From contig CAKUBG010000015.1 in the NCBI GenBank assembly GCA_934636825.1, forward strand, positions 1-62,508: DNA of 62,508 nucleotides, read 5' to 3'. Below the pieces are notes generated by a model, which was not told the DNA's origin, did not search any database, and saw nothing but the letters and a program-made list of their open reading frames with translations. Positions 42,119 to 51,451 of this stretch are shown here, piece after piece. Numbering within the stretch: position 1 is the first letter of the stretch; each line of letters starts with the position of its first letter. The translations under genes were made by a program, and so were the position numbers. Origin of the DNA: an uncultured bacterium. GTDB taxonomy: Bacteria > Vulcanimicrobiota > Xenobia > Xenobiales > Xenobiaceae.

Positions 42119-43191
42119 TCGATTTAGTTTCTCTAACTCAAAAACTGGTGCAAATTCCCAGCCAGACTAAAAATGAAAAAGAGGTTTGCGACTTTATCGA
42201 GTCATGGGTGCGCACCGAGTTGCCGGGCATTCCTTTGAGCCGTTCGCGCAACAATTTAATCGTTTGCCCTCCTCAACGCGGTGATCGTCCTGTTATTGGC
42301 CTTTTCGGTCATATTGACACTGTGCCGGCCGACCCAGATCAGCCCTTAGGAGTCATAAAAGACGGCAAACTTTACGGCTGTGGTTCTTCCGATATGAAGA
42401 GCGGCGTGGCTGTGATGATGGGCTTACTCAAAGAATACGAAAAATTTAACGCCGATTTGGTAGCCGTCTTTTACGACGGTGAAGAAGGGCCCGATGTCGG
42501 CAACGGTATGCGCGGCTTAATGCCTACTCTGCCGCCCATGGATTTTGCCCTCGTTTTGGAGCCTACCAACAATGCTATTATGGCCGGTTGCATGGGCGGC
42601 TTGCACGCCATTGTTACCGTTGAGGGCAAACGAGCTCACTCTGCGCGTCCTTGGCAAGGCCAAAACGCCATCTTCCGCTCTCTGCCACTACTGGCAAAAT
42701 TGCGCGATTTGCCTAGGCGCGAAGTAAATATTAGCGGCTTGACTTTTTACGAAGTAATGAGCCCTACTATGGCTTCTACTTCCAATGCGGCCAATGTTAT
42801 TCCCGACAAGTTTGAAATAAATGTCAACGCTCGCTTCGCGCCCAACCGCAGCGAAAGCGATGTAGTGGCAGAGCTCACCAAGCTGGTAGGCGATTTGGCC
42901 ACTATTAGAGTGCGCGACGTTTCGGTGCCCGGCCAGGTTTGCGTCAGTCATCCTTTGATGCAAGGTTGGATCGAGCGCTGCTCGCTGCAAGTCGAGCCTA
43001 AGCAAGCTTGGACAGATTTAGCTAGACTTACTGCTAATGGCATTCCCGCCGTCAACTTTGGCCCTGGCGATCCAGATCGCTGCCACCAGGCCATCGAATG
43101 GATGGAAATTGCCAACTTAGAGAAATGCTACAACTTACTGTCCATTTTCTTAACTGAAATTTGTCAAGTGAAAGCTGAGCCCGAAGCTTAG
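42115..43191 (+). CDS. dapE: Succinyl-diaminopimelate desuccinylase
   Basis: A 358-residue zinc amidohydrolase of the M20 family that frees LL-diaminopimelate. The metal ligands are visible in FGHIDTVP (His), GCGSSDMKSG (Asp), YDGEEGPD (Glu pair) and near the end in GPGDPDRCHQ (His). A central dimerisation domain (GLHAIVTVEGKRAHSARPWQGQNA) is present. It overlaps dapD by ATGA, which strengthens the assignment over other M20 peptidases. The alaS gene follows after 51 bp and may be in the same transcript. Confidence 0.93.
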   Translation: MIDLVSLTQKLVQIPSQTKNEKEVCDFIESWVRTELPGIPLSRSRNNLIVCPPQRGDRPVIGLFGHIDTVPADPDQPLGVIKDGKLYGCGSSDMKSGVAVMMGLLKEYEKFNADLVAVFYDGEEGPDVGNGMRGLMPTLPPMDFALVLEPTNNAIMAGCMGGLHAIVTVEGKRAHSARPWQGQNAIFRSLPLLAKLRDLPRREVNISGLTFYEVMSPTMASTSNAANVIPDKFEINVNARFAPNRSESDVVAELTKLVGDLATIRVRDVSVPGQVCVSHPLMQGWIERCSLQVEPKQAWTDLARLTANGIPAVNFGPGDPDRCHQAIEWMEIANLEKCYNLLSIFLTEICQVKAEPEA

Positions 43192-43242
43192 TTTTCCTTC
43201 CTCAAATCGAGCTAAAAAAAGATAGATTGAGAGAGTTTTTTC

Positions 43243-45933
43243 ATGAACGCTACTGAAATTCGTCAGTCATTCTTAGAATTTTTCCGTGAAAAAGGTCACG
43301 AAATCGTGCCTTCCGCTTCGGTTGTGCCTCACGACGACCCTACCCTCATGTTTACTAATGCGGGCATGAACCAATTTAAGCCCTACTTCTTGGGACAAGC
43401 TACTCCTACTCATCGTCGTGTAGCCGACTCTCAGAAGTGCATTCGCGTTTCCGGTAAGCACAACGACTTGGAAGAAGTTGGCTTAGACACTTACCACCAC
43501 ACTTTATTTGAAATGCTGGGTAACTGGTCTTTCGGCGATTATTACAAACGCGAAGCTATTTCTTGGGCTTGGGAATTGCTTACCGAGCGCTGGAAACTTC
43601 CCAAGGGCCGCCTTTATGTAACAGTTTTCGGCGGTGACGAAGCTAAAGGATTGCCTGCTGACACCGAAGCCGAAGCACTTTGGAAAGAGCTCACCGATAT
43701 TGACCCTACGCATATTAAACATTTTGGCGCCAAAGATAACTTCTGGATGATGGGCGAAGTTGGCCCTTGTGGCCCTTGCACCGAAATTCATATCGACTTA
43801 ACTCCCGATATGAGCGGCGGCCCCTTAGTTAACGGCGACTCTCCTTTAGTTATGGAGCTTTGGAACTTGGTCTTTACTGAGTTCAATGCTGACAAAGACG
43901 GCTTGCACAAATTACCCAATTGCAATGTGGATACCGGCGCCGGCTTAGAGCGTATCGCTGCGGTTATGGAATGCACCAAAGGTTGCACCGACTTTAATGT
44001 CGAGATTTCCAACTACGACTCTGCTTTATTCCGCCCCATTATTGCCAAACTGGAAGAACTTTCCGGACTCAAATATACGCACGGCGTTTCTAAAGATGCT
44101 ACTTCCGTAGCTATGCGCGTTTGTGCCGATCACTTGCGCATGGTCGCTTTCTCTATAGCCGACGGTGCCCTTCCTTCCAACGAAGGACGCGGCTACGTTA
44201 TCCGCCGTATCTTACGTCGCGCTGCTCGCTACGGTCGCAAACTCGGTTTAGTAGAGCCTTTCCTTTACAAGCTTCTGCCTACCCTGAATGAAATTATGGG
44301 CCAAGCTTATCCCGAACTTTTACGCGAAGAAGCTAAAATTAGCCGCATTATCAAAGGTGAAGAGACTTCCTTTAACCAGACCTTAGATCGCGGTATCGCC
44401 TTATTCGAAGAAGAGCTCAGCTTGTTGGAAAAAGCTGAAAATAACGATCATATCTTCCCTGGCAGCGTTGCCTTCAAACTTTACGACACTTACGGCTTCC
44501 CTTACGACTTAACTGCCGTTATGGCCAAAGAGCGCGGCTATGAAGTAGACGAAGCCGCCTTTGAAAAGGATATGGCCGAGCAAAAGCAACGCGCCCGCGC
44601 TGCTCGCGTTAAAACCGCTCAAATTGCCGAAAGTGAAAAGCTCGACTTACAAGCTACCGAATTTGTTGGTTACAACCAAGACAGTTGCTTAGCCAAAGTG
44701 GTAGCTATTATCGGTCAACCTGGCAGCCGCGCCGTAGTATTGGACAAAACTCCTTTCTACGGAGAAATGGGCGGCCAGTTAGGCGACACCGGTACTATTA
44801 GTTGGGCTGATCACAAGCTGGCCATTAAAGACACCAAGCAACAAGAAGGCGTCTTTATGCACTTTGTTGATGAAGGCCCCGAATTGGAAGCTTTACAAGT
44901 TGGCCAAGAAGTAACTGCCGCCATTGACGCCCAGCGTCGCCGCGCTATCGAGCGCCACCATACGGCCACTCACTTATTGCACCATGCCTTGCGTAAAGTT
45001 TTGGGCACCGAAGTTCATCAGCAAGGCTCTTTGGTAGCTCCCGAAAGATTGCGCTTTGACTTCACCTATTCCGAGCCGGTCAGCAAAGACAAATTGGCCG
45101 AAATTGAGCGCATGATTAACGCTGAAATCGTAGCCAATACTGGCGTATGTTGGTTCGAAATTGCTATCGAAGACAAGCCCGACTCAGTAGTGGCCTTCTT
45201 TGGCGACAAATATGGCAAGCGCGTCCGTGTTATCAATGCCGGCGGCCAAGCCAGCGCTCAAGTAGATCAGCCCAGCTACGACGGTTTCTCGCAAGAGCTT
45301 TGCGGCGGCTGCCACTGCAAGCGCACCGGCGATTTGGGACTTTTCAAATTCGTTTCCGAAGGTGCTATCGCTTCTGGCGTACGCCGTATTGAAGCTGTGG
45401 CTGGTTTGGCCGCTCTCGAATTGGTTGAGCGCAACCAAAAGAGCTTAGAGCAAGCTTGCGAAACTTTGCACACCAACTCTGCCGACTTGCAAACCAGATT
45501 GTCTGCCTTGCTGGATAATCAGAAAAAGTTGGAAAAAGAGTTGGAAAAAGCTAAAGCCGCTCTGGCTTCCGCTAAGGCTGCTGACGTACTCAACGAAGCT
45601 ACCGATGTAGATGGTGTGCCCGTCTTAACTCTCAAATTAGAAAGCGCTTCACCTGACGAATTGCGCGGTATGGCCGACGAATTGAAGCAAAAATTTAACG
45701 GCATCGTGCTCTTAGCTGGCCCCAACCAAGAGAAAGTAGGCATCTTGGTTTTGGTAACGCCCGATTATGTAAAGCAAGGCTATCAGGCCGGCAAGTTGGT
45801 TAAAGAAGTAGCCAAGCGCTTGGGCGGTGGCGGAGGCGGTCGCGCCGATATGGCCATGGCCGGCGCCAAAGACTTGAGCAAACTCGACGAAGTTTTAGCT
45901 CAGTTTGCCGACATTATTCGCGCCAACAAGTAA
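43243..45933 (+). CDS. alaS: Alanyl-tRNA synthetase
   Basis: An 896-residue class II synthetase. The catalytic part begins IRQSFLEFFREKGHEIVPSAS with motif 1 and SGKHNDLEEVGLDTYHHT; the editing domain has the zinc motif HHTATHLLHHAL and CGGCHCKRTGD; the C-terminal part has a coiled coil and the glycine-rich GGGGGGRADMAMAG of the C-Ala domain. The length is normal. GAGAGAG precedes the ATG. Codon use is that of a highly expressed gene. A tRNA-Ala with the matching G3-U70 identity pair lies at 23.1 kb. A two-way terminator follows. Confidence 0.97.
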   Translation: MNATEIRQSFLEFFREKGHEIVPSASVVPHDDPTLMFTNAGMNQFKPYFLGQATPTHRRVADSQKCIRVSGKHNDLEEVGLDTYHHTLFEMLGNWSFGDYYKREAISWAWELLTERWKLPKGRLYVTVFGGDEAKGLPADTEAEALWKELTDIDPTHIKHFGAKDNFWMMGEVGPCGPCTEIHIDLTPDMSGGPLVNGDSPLVMELWNLVFTEFNADKDGLHKLPNCNVDTGAGLERIAAVMECTKGCTDFNVEISNYDSALFRPIIAKLEELSGLKYTHGVSKDATSVAMRVCADHLRMVAFSIADGALPSNEGRGYVIRRILRRAARYGRKLGLVEPFLYKLLPTLNEIMGQAYPELLREEAKISRIIKGEETSFNQTLDRGIALFEEELSLLEKAENNDHIFPGSVAFKLYDTYGFPYDLTAVMAKERGYEVDEAAFEKDMAEQKQRARAARVKTAQIAESEKLDLQATEFVGYNQDSCLAKVVAIIGQPGSRAVVLDKTPFYGEMGGQLGDTGTISWADHKLAIKDTKQQEGVFMHFVDEGPELEALQVGQEVTAAIDAQRRRAIERHHTATHLLHHALRKVLGTEVHQQGSLVAPERLRFDFTYSEPVSKDKLAEIERMINAEIVANTGVCWFEIAIEDKPDSVVAFFGDKYGKRVRVINAGGQASAQVDQPSYDGFSQELCGGCHCKRTGDLGLFKFVSEGAIASGVRRIEAVAGLAALELVERNQKSLEQACETLHTNSADLQTRLSALLDNQKKLEKELEKAKAALASAKAADVLNEATDVDGVPVLTLKLESASPDELRGMADELKQKFNGIVLLAGPNQEKVGILVLVTPDYVKQGYQAGKLVKEVAKRLGGGGGGRADMAMAGAKDLSKLDEVLAQFADIIRANK

Positions 45934-45954
45934 AGCCCTAAGGCGCGACTAAGT

Positions 45955-46008
45955 AAAATAGCGTTTTTCTCATTCCTACAAAAAGAGTGAGAGAAACGCT
46001 ATTTTTTT
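45955..46008. terminator. Bidirectional terminator between alaS and ktrA
   Basis: AAAATAGCGTTT-t-TCTC pairs with GAGA-g-AAACGCTATTTT around a loop. A T-run follows on the plus strand and a shorter A/T run lies on the other side. It separates the converging alaS and ktrA genes. Confidence 0.85.
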
Positions 46009-46010
46009 AG

Positions 46011-46700
46011 TTACTTGGCGCTATTTTCCGTCCAAGCGGACAACTTATCTAAACCTTCTTTGCTGCCGGACACAAACAAAATATCGTTATTTTTAAAAAT
46101 ATAACTTGGCACTACAGTTTCAATGAGTATATTGTCATTTTCAATGGCAATAATATTGACTCCGAATTTTACACGCAAATTGGCATCAATTACACTTTTA
46201 CCGACAAGTTGTGAAGGAACTATTAGTTTGGAAATATTGAGTTTTTCGCTTAATTGGACAAAATCTAAAACTTGCGAAGCTTCCAAACGATGAGCCAAGC
46301 GAACGGCCATATCACGTTCAGGATAAACAACCTCGGCGCCCAATTTGGCTAAAATTTCACCATGATCGGCGCTAGCCGCTTTGGCAATCACTTTGGGAAT
46401 GCCGAAACTTACCAAATGTAAAGTAGTTAAAATAGAAGCATCTATTTCTTCACCACTAATACCCACAATAGCAACATCGCAATTTTTGACGCCAGTTTCG
46501 GCCAAAGACTTGCGATCCAACTTTTTCAGAACATAAGCATTTTCTGTATGTTCACGCAATTCGCGCACTTTTTCTTCATCTTTATCAACGACCACAATTT
46601 CTGCCCCGGAAGAAGCCAGTTCTATAGCCAAAGCATAACCGAAGCGCCCCAACCCCACGATAGCGTAGCTCTGTTTTTTCTTTTTCGATCTGCCAAACAT
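46011..46700 (-). CDS. ktrA: Potassium uptake regulatory subunit (KtrA/TrkA)
   Basis: A 229-residue cytoplasmic RCK protein that gates the KtrB channel. The N-terminal Rossmann fold has GLGRFGYALAIELASSG and the acidic VVVDKDEEKV, and a C-terminal RCK_C domain follows (LIVPSQLVGKSVIDANLRVKFGVNIIAI). Its short, single-unit length fits KtrA rather than the doubled E. coli TrkA. It starts 15 bp after ktrB and forms an operon with it. Such proteins bind ATP/ADP and often c-di-AMP. Confidence 0.94.
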   Translation of the reverse strand: MFGRSKKKKQSYAIVGLGRFGYALAIELASSGAEIVVVDKDEEKVRELREHTENAYVLKKLDRKSLAETGVKNCDVAIVGISGEEIDASILTTLHLVSFGIPKVIAKAASADHGEILAKLGAEVVYPERDMAVRLAHRLEASQVLDFVQLSEKLNISKLIVPSQLVGKSVIDANLRVKFGVNIIAIENDNILIETVVPSYIFKNNDILFVSGSKEGLDKLSAWTENSAK

Positions 46701-46715
46701 AGAATTTATCCTCCT

Positions 46716-48014
46716 TTACCCAATCGCAATATTGCCTTCAGGATAGCCAGTCAGTTCATTATTTTTGAAATACCATAAAGTAGCGATAGTTAAAGGGCCC
46801 ATTCTGCCCACATACATAATGATAATCGATAAAATTTTGCCACCCAAACTCAATTTTGTGGTTATACCTGTCGATAAACCGACTGTACCAAAAGCGCTGG
46901 TTATTTCAAAAAGAGCAGCCGTAAAGCCGACCTGCGGATCCATAATTAAAAGTAAATAAGTACCACTTATAACTATAAAAGCAGCTATTAAAGTGATAAC
47001 TGCTGCCTTACGGAAAGCCTCAGAAGGAACGGCATAGCGGAAAGCTTTTTCAGAGGTATTGGTAGCGGCCGATTTTATGCCTTGCAAAAGCACAAAAAAA
47101 GTAGTCGTTTTAATACCGCCTCCGGTAGATCCAGGGGAAGCTCCAATAAACATTAAAACAATCATCACTAGCAAGCCAGCGTCAGTAAAATTGCCGATAT
47201 TATACGTAGAAAAACCAGCCGTCCTGGCGGAAACGCTATGGAAGAAGGCGCCCAACCAAGTAATATTTTCTGTCAGTTTAAAAAGCAAAGTACCAGATAT
47301 AGTCAAAAAGGCACTTGTAGTAATAACAACTTTGGAATGCATAGAAAATTTGCGCCAATTAAAACGTAAAGCCAAAGCTTCATGAATAACCCAAAAGCCG
47401 ATACCGCCGAAAATAATTAAAATACAAGTAATTATATTTAAGGCTAAACTATCCCGATAAGGAATTAAATTTTGCAAATTGCCCAAAATATCAAAGCCGG
47501 AATTATTAAAAGCAGCTACCGAATGGAAAAGACTAATCCAAGCCGCCTTTTGCCAAGGATAATCGCCAATAAAAACGGCGAAACTGAGCAAAGCGCCAAC
47601 AAATTCAAAAGCAAAGGCAGTCAAAAGCACACTTTTCAGAAAACGTACTAAACCTTGGCCGGTAGTTAAATTGAGTGATTCGCGAATCAAACTGCGCCCT
47701 TTAAGGTTAATTTTCTGACCGATAGCCAAGATAACACCTGCGCCTACCGAAGTTACGCCCAAACCGCCTATTTGGATCAATAAGCAAAGAAATAGCTGCC
47801 CCAAAGGGGTAAAAGTATCATGGGCGTCGACAGCAATTAAACCAGTTACGCAAACAGCACTGGTCGAAGTGTAGAGAGCATCTATATAAGATAAGTCGAC
47901 ATTTTGTCTGACACTACAAGGCAAACTCAAGAGCAATGAGCCTAAAAAAATAGCCAAACCGAAGCCTAAAGCAATAATCCTACCCGGAGGTTGCTTCTTA
48001 ATCAATTCAATCAC
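46716..48014 (-). CDS. ktrB: Potassium uptake channel subunit (KtrB/TrkH)
   Basis: A 432-residue membrane protein with four M1-P-M2-like units. The first filter is in YTSTSAVCVTGL, and later loops read AAFNNSGFD, SVSARTAGFST and TSAFGTVGLSTG, each with the conserved Gly. It imports K+ (or Na+-coupled K+) with KtrA. It starts at a GTG with GGAGG. A structured leader (48029-48078) precedes it. The length of 430-450 residues suits KtrB. Confidence 0.95.
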   Translation of the reverse strand: MIELIKKQPPGRIIALGFGLAIFLGSLLLSLPCSVRQNVDLSYIDALYTSTSAVCVTGLIAVDAHDTFTPLGQLFLCLLIQIGGLGVTSVGAGVILAIGQKINLKGRSLIRESLNLTTGQGLVRFLKSVLLTAFAFEFVGALLSFAVFIGDYPWQKAAWISLFHSVAAFNNSGFDILGNLQNLIPYRDSLALNIITCILIIFGGIGFWVIHEALALRFNWRKFSMHSKVVITTSAFLTISGTLLFKLTENITWLGAFFHSVSARTAGFSTYNIGNFTDAGLLVMIVLMFIGASPGSTGGGIKTTTFFVLLQGIKSAATNTSEKAFRYAVPSEAFRKAAVITLIAAFIVISGTYLLLIMDPQVGFTAALFEITSAFGTVGLSTGITTKLSLGGKILSIIIMYVGRMGPLTIATLWYFKNNELTGYPEGNIAIG

Positions 48015-48115
48015 GTAGCGATCCTCCCAGTTTCAGTTTTTTCCGGAACGATCAAACCGGTCTCCTAATAGCTGAAACCTTCTTTTTCGCGCTTAGCCAC
48101 ATATTAGCCGAGGCA

Positions 48116-48145
48116 ACAAAAATCCCGCCTTTTTATAGCGGGATT
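48116..48145 (-). terminator. Terminator after the BREX-like gene
   Basis: AATCCCGC/GCGGGATT with a short loop, followed by TTTTTG on the minus strand, 50 bp past the stop of the gene at 48.2-50.1 kb. Confidence 0.8.
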
Positions 48146-48196
48146 AAGAGTAGCCGGAATCTAAAATTTTTAGCCTTTATAAGCGAAGACCCAAAA

Positions 48197-50143
48197 CTAC
48201 TTAGACCAACAAAGCTCTTCCAAAAGATCTAATAAAATGGACTCGCGCTCTTCTTGGTTTAAACTAAAGCCATTAAATAAAGAGCGCAGCCAATGGCTCA
48301 ATTTTTGTTCCGCTTCTTCTTTATCTTCTGGCAAAGGGAACAATTCTTCGATATGCCACAATTCCAACTCTAAACAAGCTCTTACTAGACGAGAAGCAAA
48401 AGTAACCGAATTGTCTCTATCCCACTTACTTAAACCTGGCAAATCAAATTGTAAAGGCAACAACTCAAACCAATACTTGGCGTCAGCTTCCGGTTCTAAA
48501 GCGTACATTTCAGTCAAAGCGCTAGCCCATGGGCTGAGTTTTTGCGCTCCGCTATTGGGATAGAGACGTGAGAACCAACGGCGGAAAAGCTGATTCAAAA
48601 TAAGCACATATTCTTCAGTCTTTTCCGGCAATTCTTCAGCTCGTCCGCCAAATTGCTCAGCTATACGTCCAGCCAACTTGCGACGGAAAGTCTCTTCATG
48701 TAAAGCAAAAGCAGCCTTGGCTTCCTCCAACCATTGGCAGAAACGCTCCAATTCTTCACCTTCAGGAAGGCCAGAAAATCCGGCTTTTTCGATAAGATCT
48801 TGGCCTATAAACTTACGAGCAGAGCGCTCATCTTTGTGGGAGAATAAATTGTTGAGTATATAAGCCGGTTCGCCAGGCTTAGCTTCCAAAGTGAGAGCTA
48901 AAGGCGATAAACTATCATGCCAAGCTTGCAAAGAATCGGCAGCAATTTCCCATAAGTCACGTATGTTGCGGCTGCCAACAAAACCAAAAGCATCAATAAT
49001 ACGGTGCAAAGCTTGGCCATCTTTGTAAGGAGCTTGAGGAGTATAAATAACTCGGCAATGAGCAGCACTTCCCCAAGCTTGGCGAATAGCGGTGCTGTCC
49101 AAACGCAATTCCTCACCGCGCACACTAAAACTTAAAGCCGGATAATAACGTCGTATAGCGGCCGCTAACAGGATGTTCAAAAATGATACATCTATGCCAT
49201 AAGGGCGCTTGGAGAACTTTACGTAAAGCTCTTGCAAGCCGCAACTGCGTTCTTCGCGTCCTTCACCTATAAGCATATATAAAAGGCGATTCCAAACCGA
49301 AGCCAAAGGACGCTTGTCTTCAATAAAGCAATTCACTTTATAGATAGCGTAGCTGCCACAATCTTCAGTAGCCGAAACTACGCCGCCTTTGATCAAGAAA
49401 TCACGAATAACTTTATAACCGCCGCTCTTATCCAGCATAATAAATTGCAAAGGCTCTTTGGTATTGAGCAAAATATCGACAGCTTCGCAGCGATCACGCA
49501 TACTGCCACAAGCTTTAAGCTGGGGAGCTTTTGTATAGATCGATTCCAAAACATCTGTAAAGAAAATATCACGACGACCGCTCTTTATACCGTCGTAAGG
49601 AACGCCTTTGTAAAGCCAGCGAAAATTATTGGGAGTAAGCTGGGGACGCAATTTTTCTAAAAGCTGGCGACAGACCATCTGGCGACGACTTTGCAATAAG
49701 TTTTGAGCAGTACCGGGCAAAGTGTAAGGCTCTTGAGATGCTAATACATTGAGAGCTTGTAACTCTTTTAATTGAGCAGAACCGGGCAAAGGTTGCTCGG
49801 GTACGCCTACAATAACATCAGAGCCGACTTTGGTATTTTCTAACAATTCGGTGACATCTTCAGTTTCGCGTCTGGTAAAGCCTAAGCCCATAATAGCCAG
49901 CAAATCGAAACCACGCGGGCAACGCACGGGAATCTTGTCGTTGGGGCCGACAAAAATACACTTAACTCGGCGGGATTTCAAGTGGCTGTCTTTATAGCGC
50001 AAGGGAGTAAGAGGACGAGCAGGATAGCAAGTTTCCAGCACTTGCGGATAATTGAGTTTGCCTTGCTCAGCTACCACGCGGGCAACATCCTGATTTAAAT
50101 TGGAGCGATTAAATCCCATCGATAATAATATGCTGTCGCCCAT
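48197..50143 (-). CDS. Large protein resembling the C-terminal half of BREX/DUF6079 proteins
   Basis: A 648-residue soluble protein with no signal peptide, helices or Walker motifs. Several parts recall the region after the ATPase domain of BREX BrxC/PglY and DUF6079 proteins: DVIVGVPEQP followed by a charged helical stretch; NNFRWLYKGVPYDG; a segment in IYTKAPQLKACGSMRDRCEAVDILL; and RPYGIDVSFLNILLAAAIRRY. If so, it is a stand-alone piece that lost the N-terminal ATPase. No methyltransferase, nuclease or other BREX gene is nearby, and its neighbours are housekeeping genes, so it may be a domesticated relic. The match is from memory of the family pattern and is not certain. Confidence 0.5.
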   Translation of the reverse strand: MGDSILLSMGFNRSNLNQDVARVVAEQGKLNYPQVLETCYPARPLTPLRYKDSHLKSRRVKCIFVGPNDKIPVRCPRGFDLLAIMGLGFTRRETEDVTELLENTKVGSDVIVGVPEQPLPGSAQLKELQALNVLASQEPYTLPGTAQNLLQSRRQMVCRQLLEKLRPQLTPNNFRWLYKGVPYDGIKSGRRDIFFTDVLESIYTKAPQLKACGSMRDRCEAVDILLNTKEPLQFIMLDKSGGYKVIRDFLIKGGVVSATEDCGSYAIYKVNCFIEDKRPLASVWNRLLYMLIGEGREERSCGLQELYVKFSKRPYGIDVSFLNILLAAAIRRYYPALSFSVRGEELRLDSTAIRQAWGSAAHCRVIYTPQAPYKDGQALHRIIDAFGFVGSRNIRDLWEIAADSLQAWHDSLSPLALTLEAKPGEPAYILNNLFSHKDERSARKFIGQDLIEKAGFSGLPEGEELERFCQWLEEAKAAFALHEETFRRKLAGRIAEQFGGRAEELPEKTEEYVLILNQLFRRWFSRLYPNSGAQKLSPWASALTEMYALEPEADAKYWFELLPLQFDLPGLSKWDRDNSVTFASRLVRACLELELWHIEELFPLPEDKEEAEQKLSHWLRSLFNGFSLNQEERESILLDLLEELCWSK

Positions 50144-50368
50144 AGCTTGCCAAACCTCCGCGCACTGTACTCCGCGCCCATAATATAGAAAAAATTAATG
50201 AACCAAAAACCCCACCATATTCGAAGTTTTTGCTTTTTTGTCCTTTTTTGCCGGACTTAGGAAACGCCTGTTAGTCTTAGTCTCAACAGCCTAAATAAAG
50301 ACTATTTTTTAGACAAAACTTTACTGAGCAAAGGCTTTAAGGCTCGTCCTGTAAAATGCTTGGCGGCT

Positions 50369-51436
50369 ATGTATAGTTTTCTTAAAGCTGACGTACCTAT
50401 CAGCACTCTGACCACTTTTGAAATTGGCGGCCCCGCCCAATGGCTAGCCGAGCCTTCCAACCTGGAAGAATTAAAACAAAGCATACTTTTTGCCCGAGAA
50501 AATCGTCTTGCCGTCTTCCCTATCGGTTGCGGAAGCAATATTTTGGCTTCCGACTCCGGTTTCAAAGGCTTGCTTATTAAGCCCAAAATGCAAAAACTTA
50601 CCGTGACAATCGAAGGTGAAGAAGCTAGCGTTGAAGCCCAAGCAGGCGTTATTTGGGATGATCTGGTGGCCAAAACCGTCAAACAAGATTTGGCCGGTCT
50701 AGAATGTTTAAGCGGTATTCCCGGACAAGTTGGCGCCGCGCCAGTGCAAAATATAGGCGCTTATGGCCAAGAAGCTGCCAATACTATCGAATCTGTCCAA
50801 GTGATAGATTTAGATACCTTAGAGACGCATAATTTGTCGGCTGCAACTTGTGCTTTTGCCTACCGCACCAGCAATTTCAAAACTATCTGGAAGGGACGCT
50901 ACATTATTACAGCCGTAACCTTCAAATTGCGTGTTCATGGACAAGCTTCTATGCGTTATCAAGATTTGGAACGCTTTTTTGCCGACAATTTGGCCTCCGA
51001 CGTTTCTTGGCGTCCCAATTTATCTCAAGTACGCCAAGCTGTCCTCAAAGTGCGAGCCTCTAAATCTATGCTCTATGACAAAGCCGATCCCAACCATCGC
51101 TGCGCTGGCTCTTTTTATTTAAATCCTATTATTCCCGAAGCTCAAGCCCAACAATTAAAAAAACGCTGGCCCAATATGCCTGTATACAACACCGACGATC
51201 CCACTATGTGCAAAGTTTCGGCCGCTTGGTTAGTAGACAATGCCGGTTTTCATAAAGGCTTCCGCTCCGGTAAAGCCGGCGTCTCTTCGGCGCACACTTT
51301 GGCTTTAATCAATCCCGGCCAAGCTTCAGCGACCGATATTTTAGCTTTTTCCGATTTGGTTAAGGCCAAAGTAAAAGAAGTGTTTAATATACAACTTAAA
51401 CCGGAGCCGATTATGCTTGGTTTTTCCGAGCATTAG
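50369..51436 (+). CDS. murB: UDP-N-acetylenolpyruvoylglucosamine reductase
   Basis: A 355-residue FAD enzyme that makes UDP-N-acetylmuramic acid for peptidoglycan. The FAD-binding block PIGCGSNILASDSGFKG, the SGIPGQVGAAPVQNIGAYGQE loop and the catalytic Ser in CAGSFYLNPI are present. The extra length and the region around RYQDLERFF match the type I (E. coli-like) form. The start is the ATG at 50369; a TTG three codons upstream is also in frame. The recG gene follows closely. Confidence 0.94.
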   Translation: MYSFLKADVPISTLTTFEIGGPAQWLAEPSNLEELKQSILFARENRLAVFPIGCGSNILASDSGFKGLLIKPKMQKLTVTIEGEEASVEAQAGVIWDDLVAKTVKQDLAGLECLSGIPGQVGAAPVQNIGAYGQEAANTIESVQVIDLDTLETHNLSAATCAFAYRTSNFKTIWKGRYIITAVTFKLRVHGQASMRYQDLERFFADNLASDVSWRPNLSQVRQAVLKVRASKSMLYDKADPNHRCAGSFYLNPIIPEAQAQQLKKRWPNMPVYNTDDPTMCKVSAAWLVDNAGFHKGFRSGKAGVSSAHTLALINPGQASATDILAFSDLVKAKVKEVFNIQLKPEPIMLGFSEH

Positions 51437-51451
51437 CCAGTAAAGGAGTCA

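Noticed and set aside
48015..48180. c-di-AMP (ydaO) riboswitch before ktrB
   Set aside because: Leader has paired arms but none of the conserved ydaO blocks.
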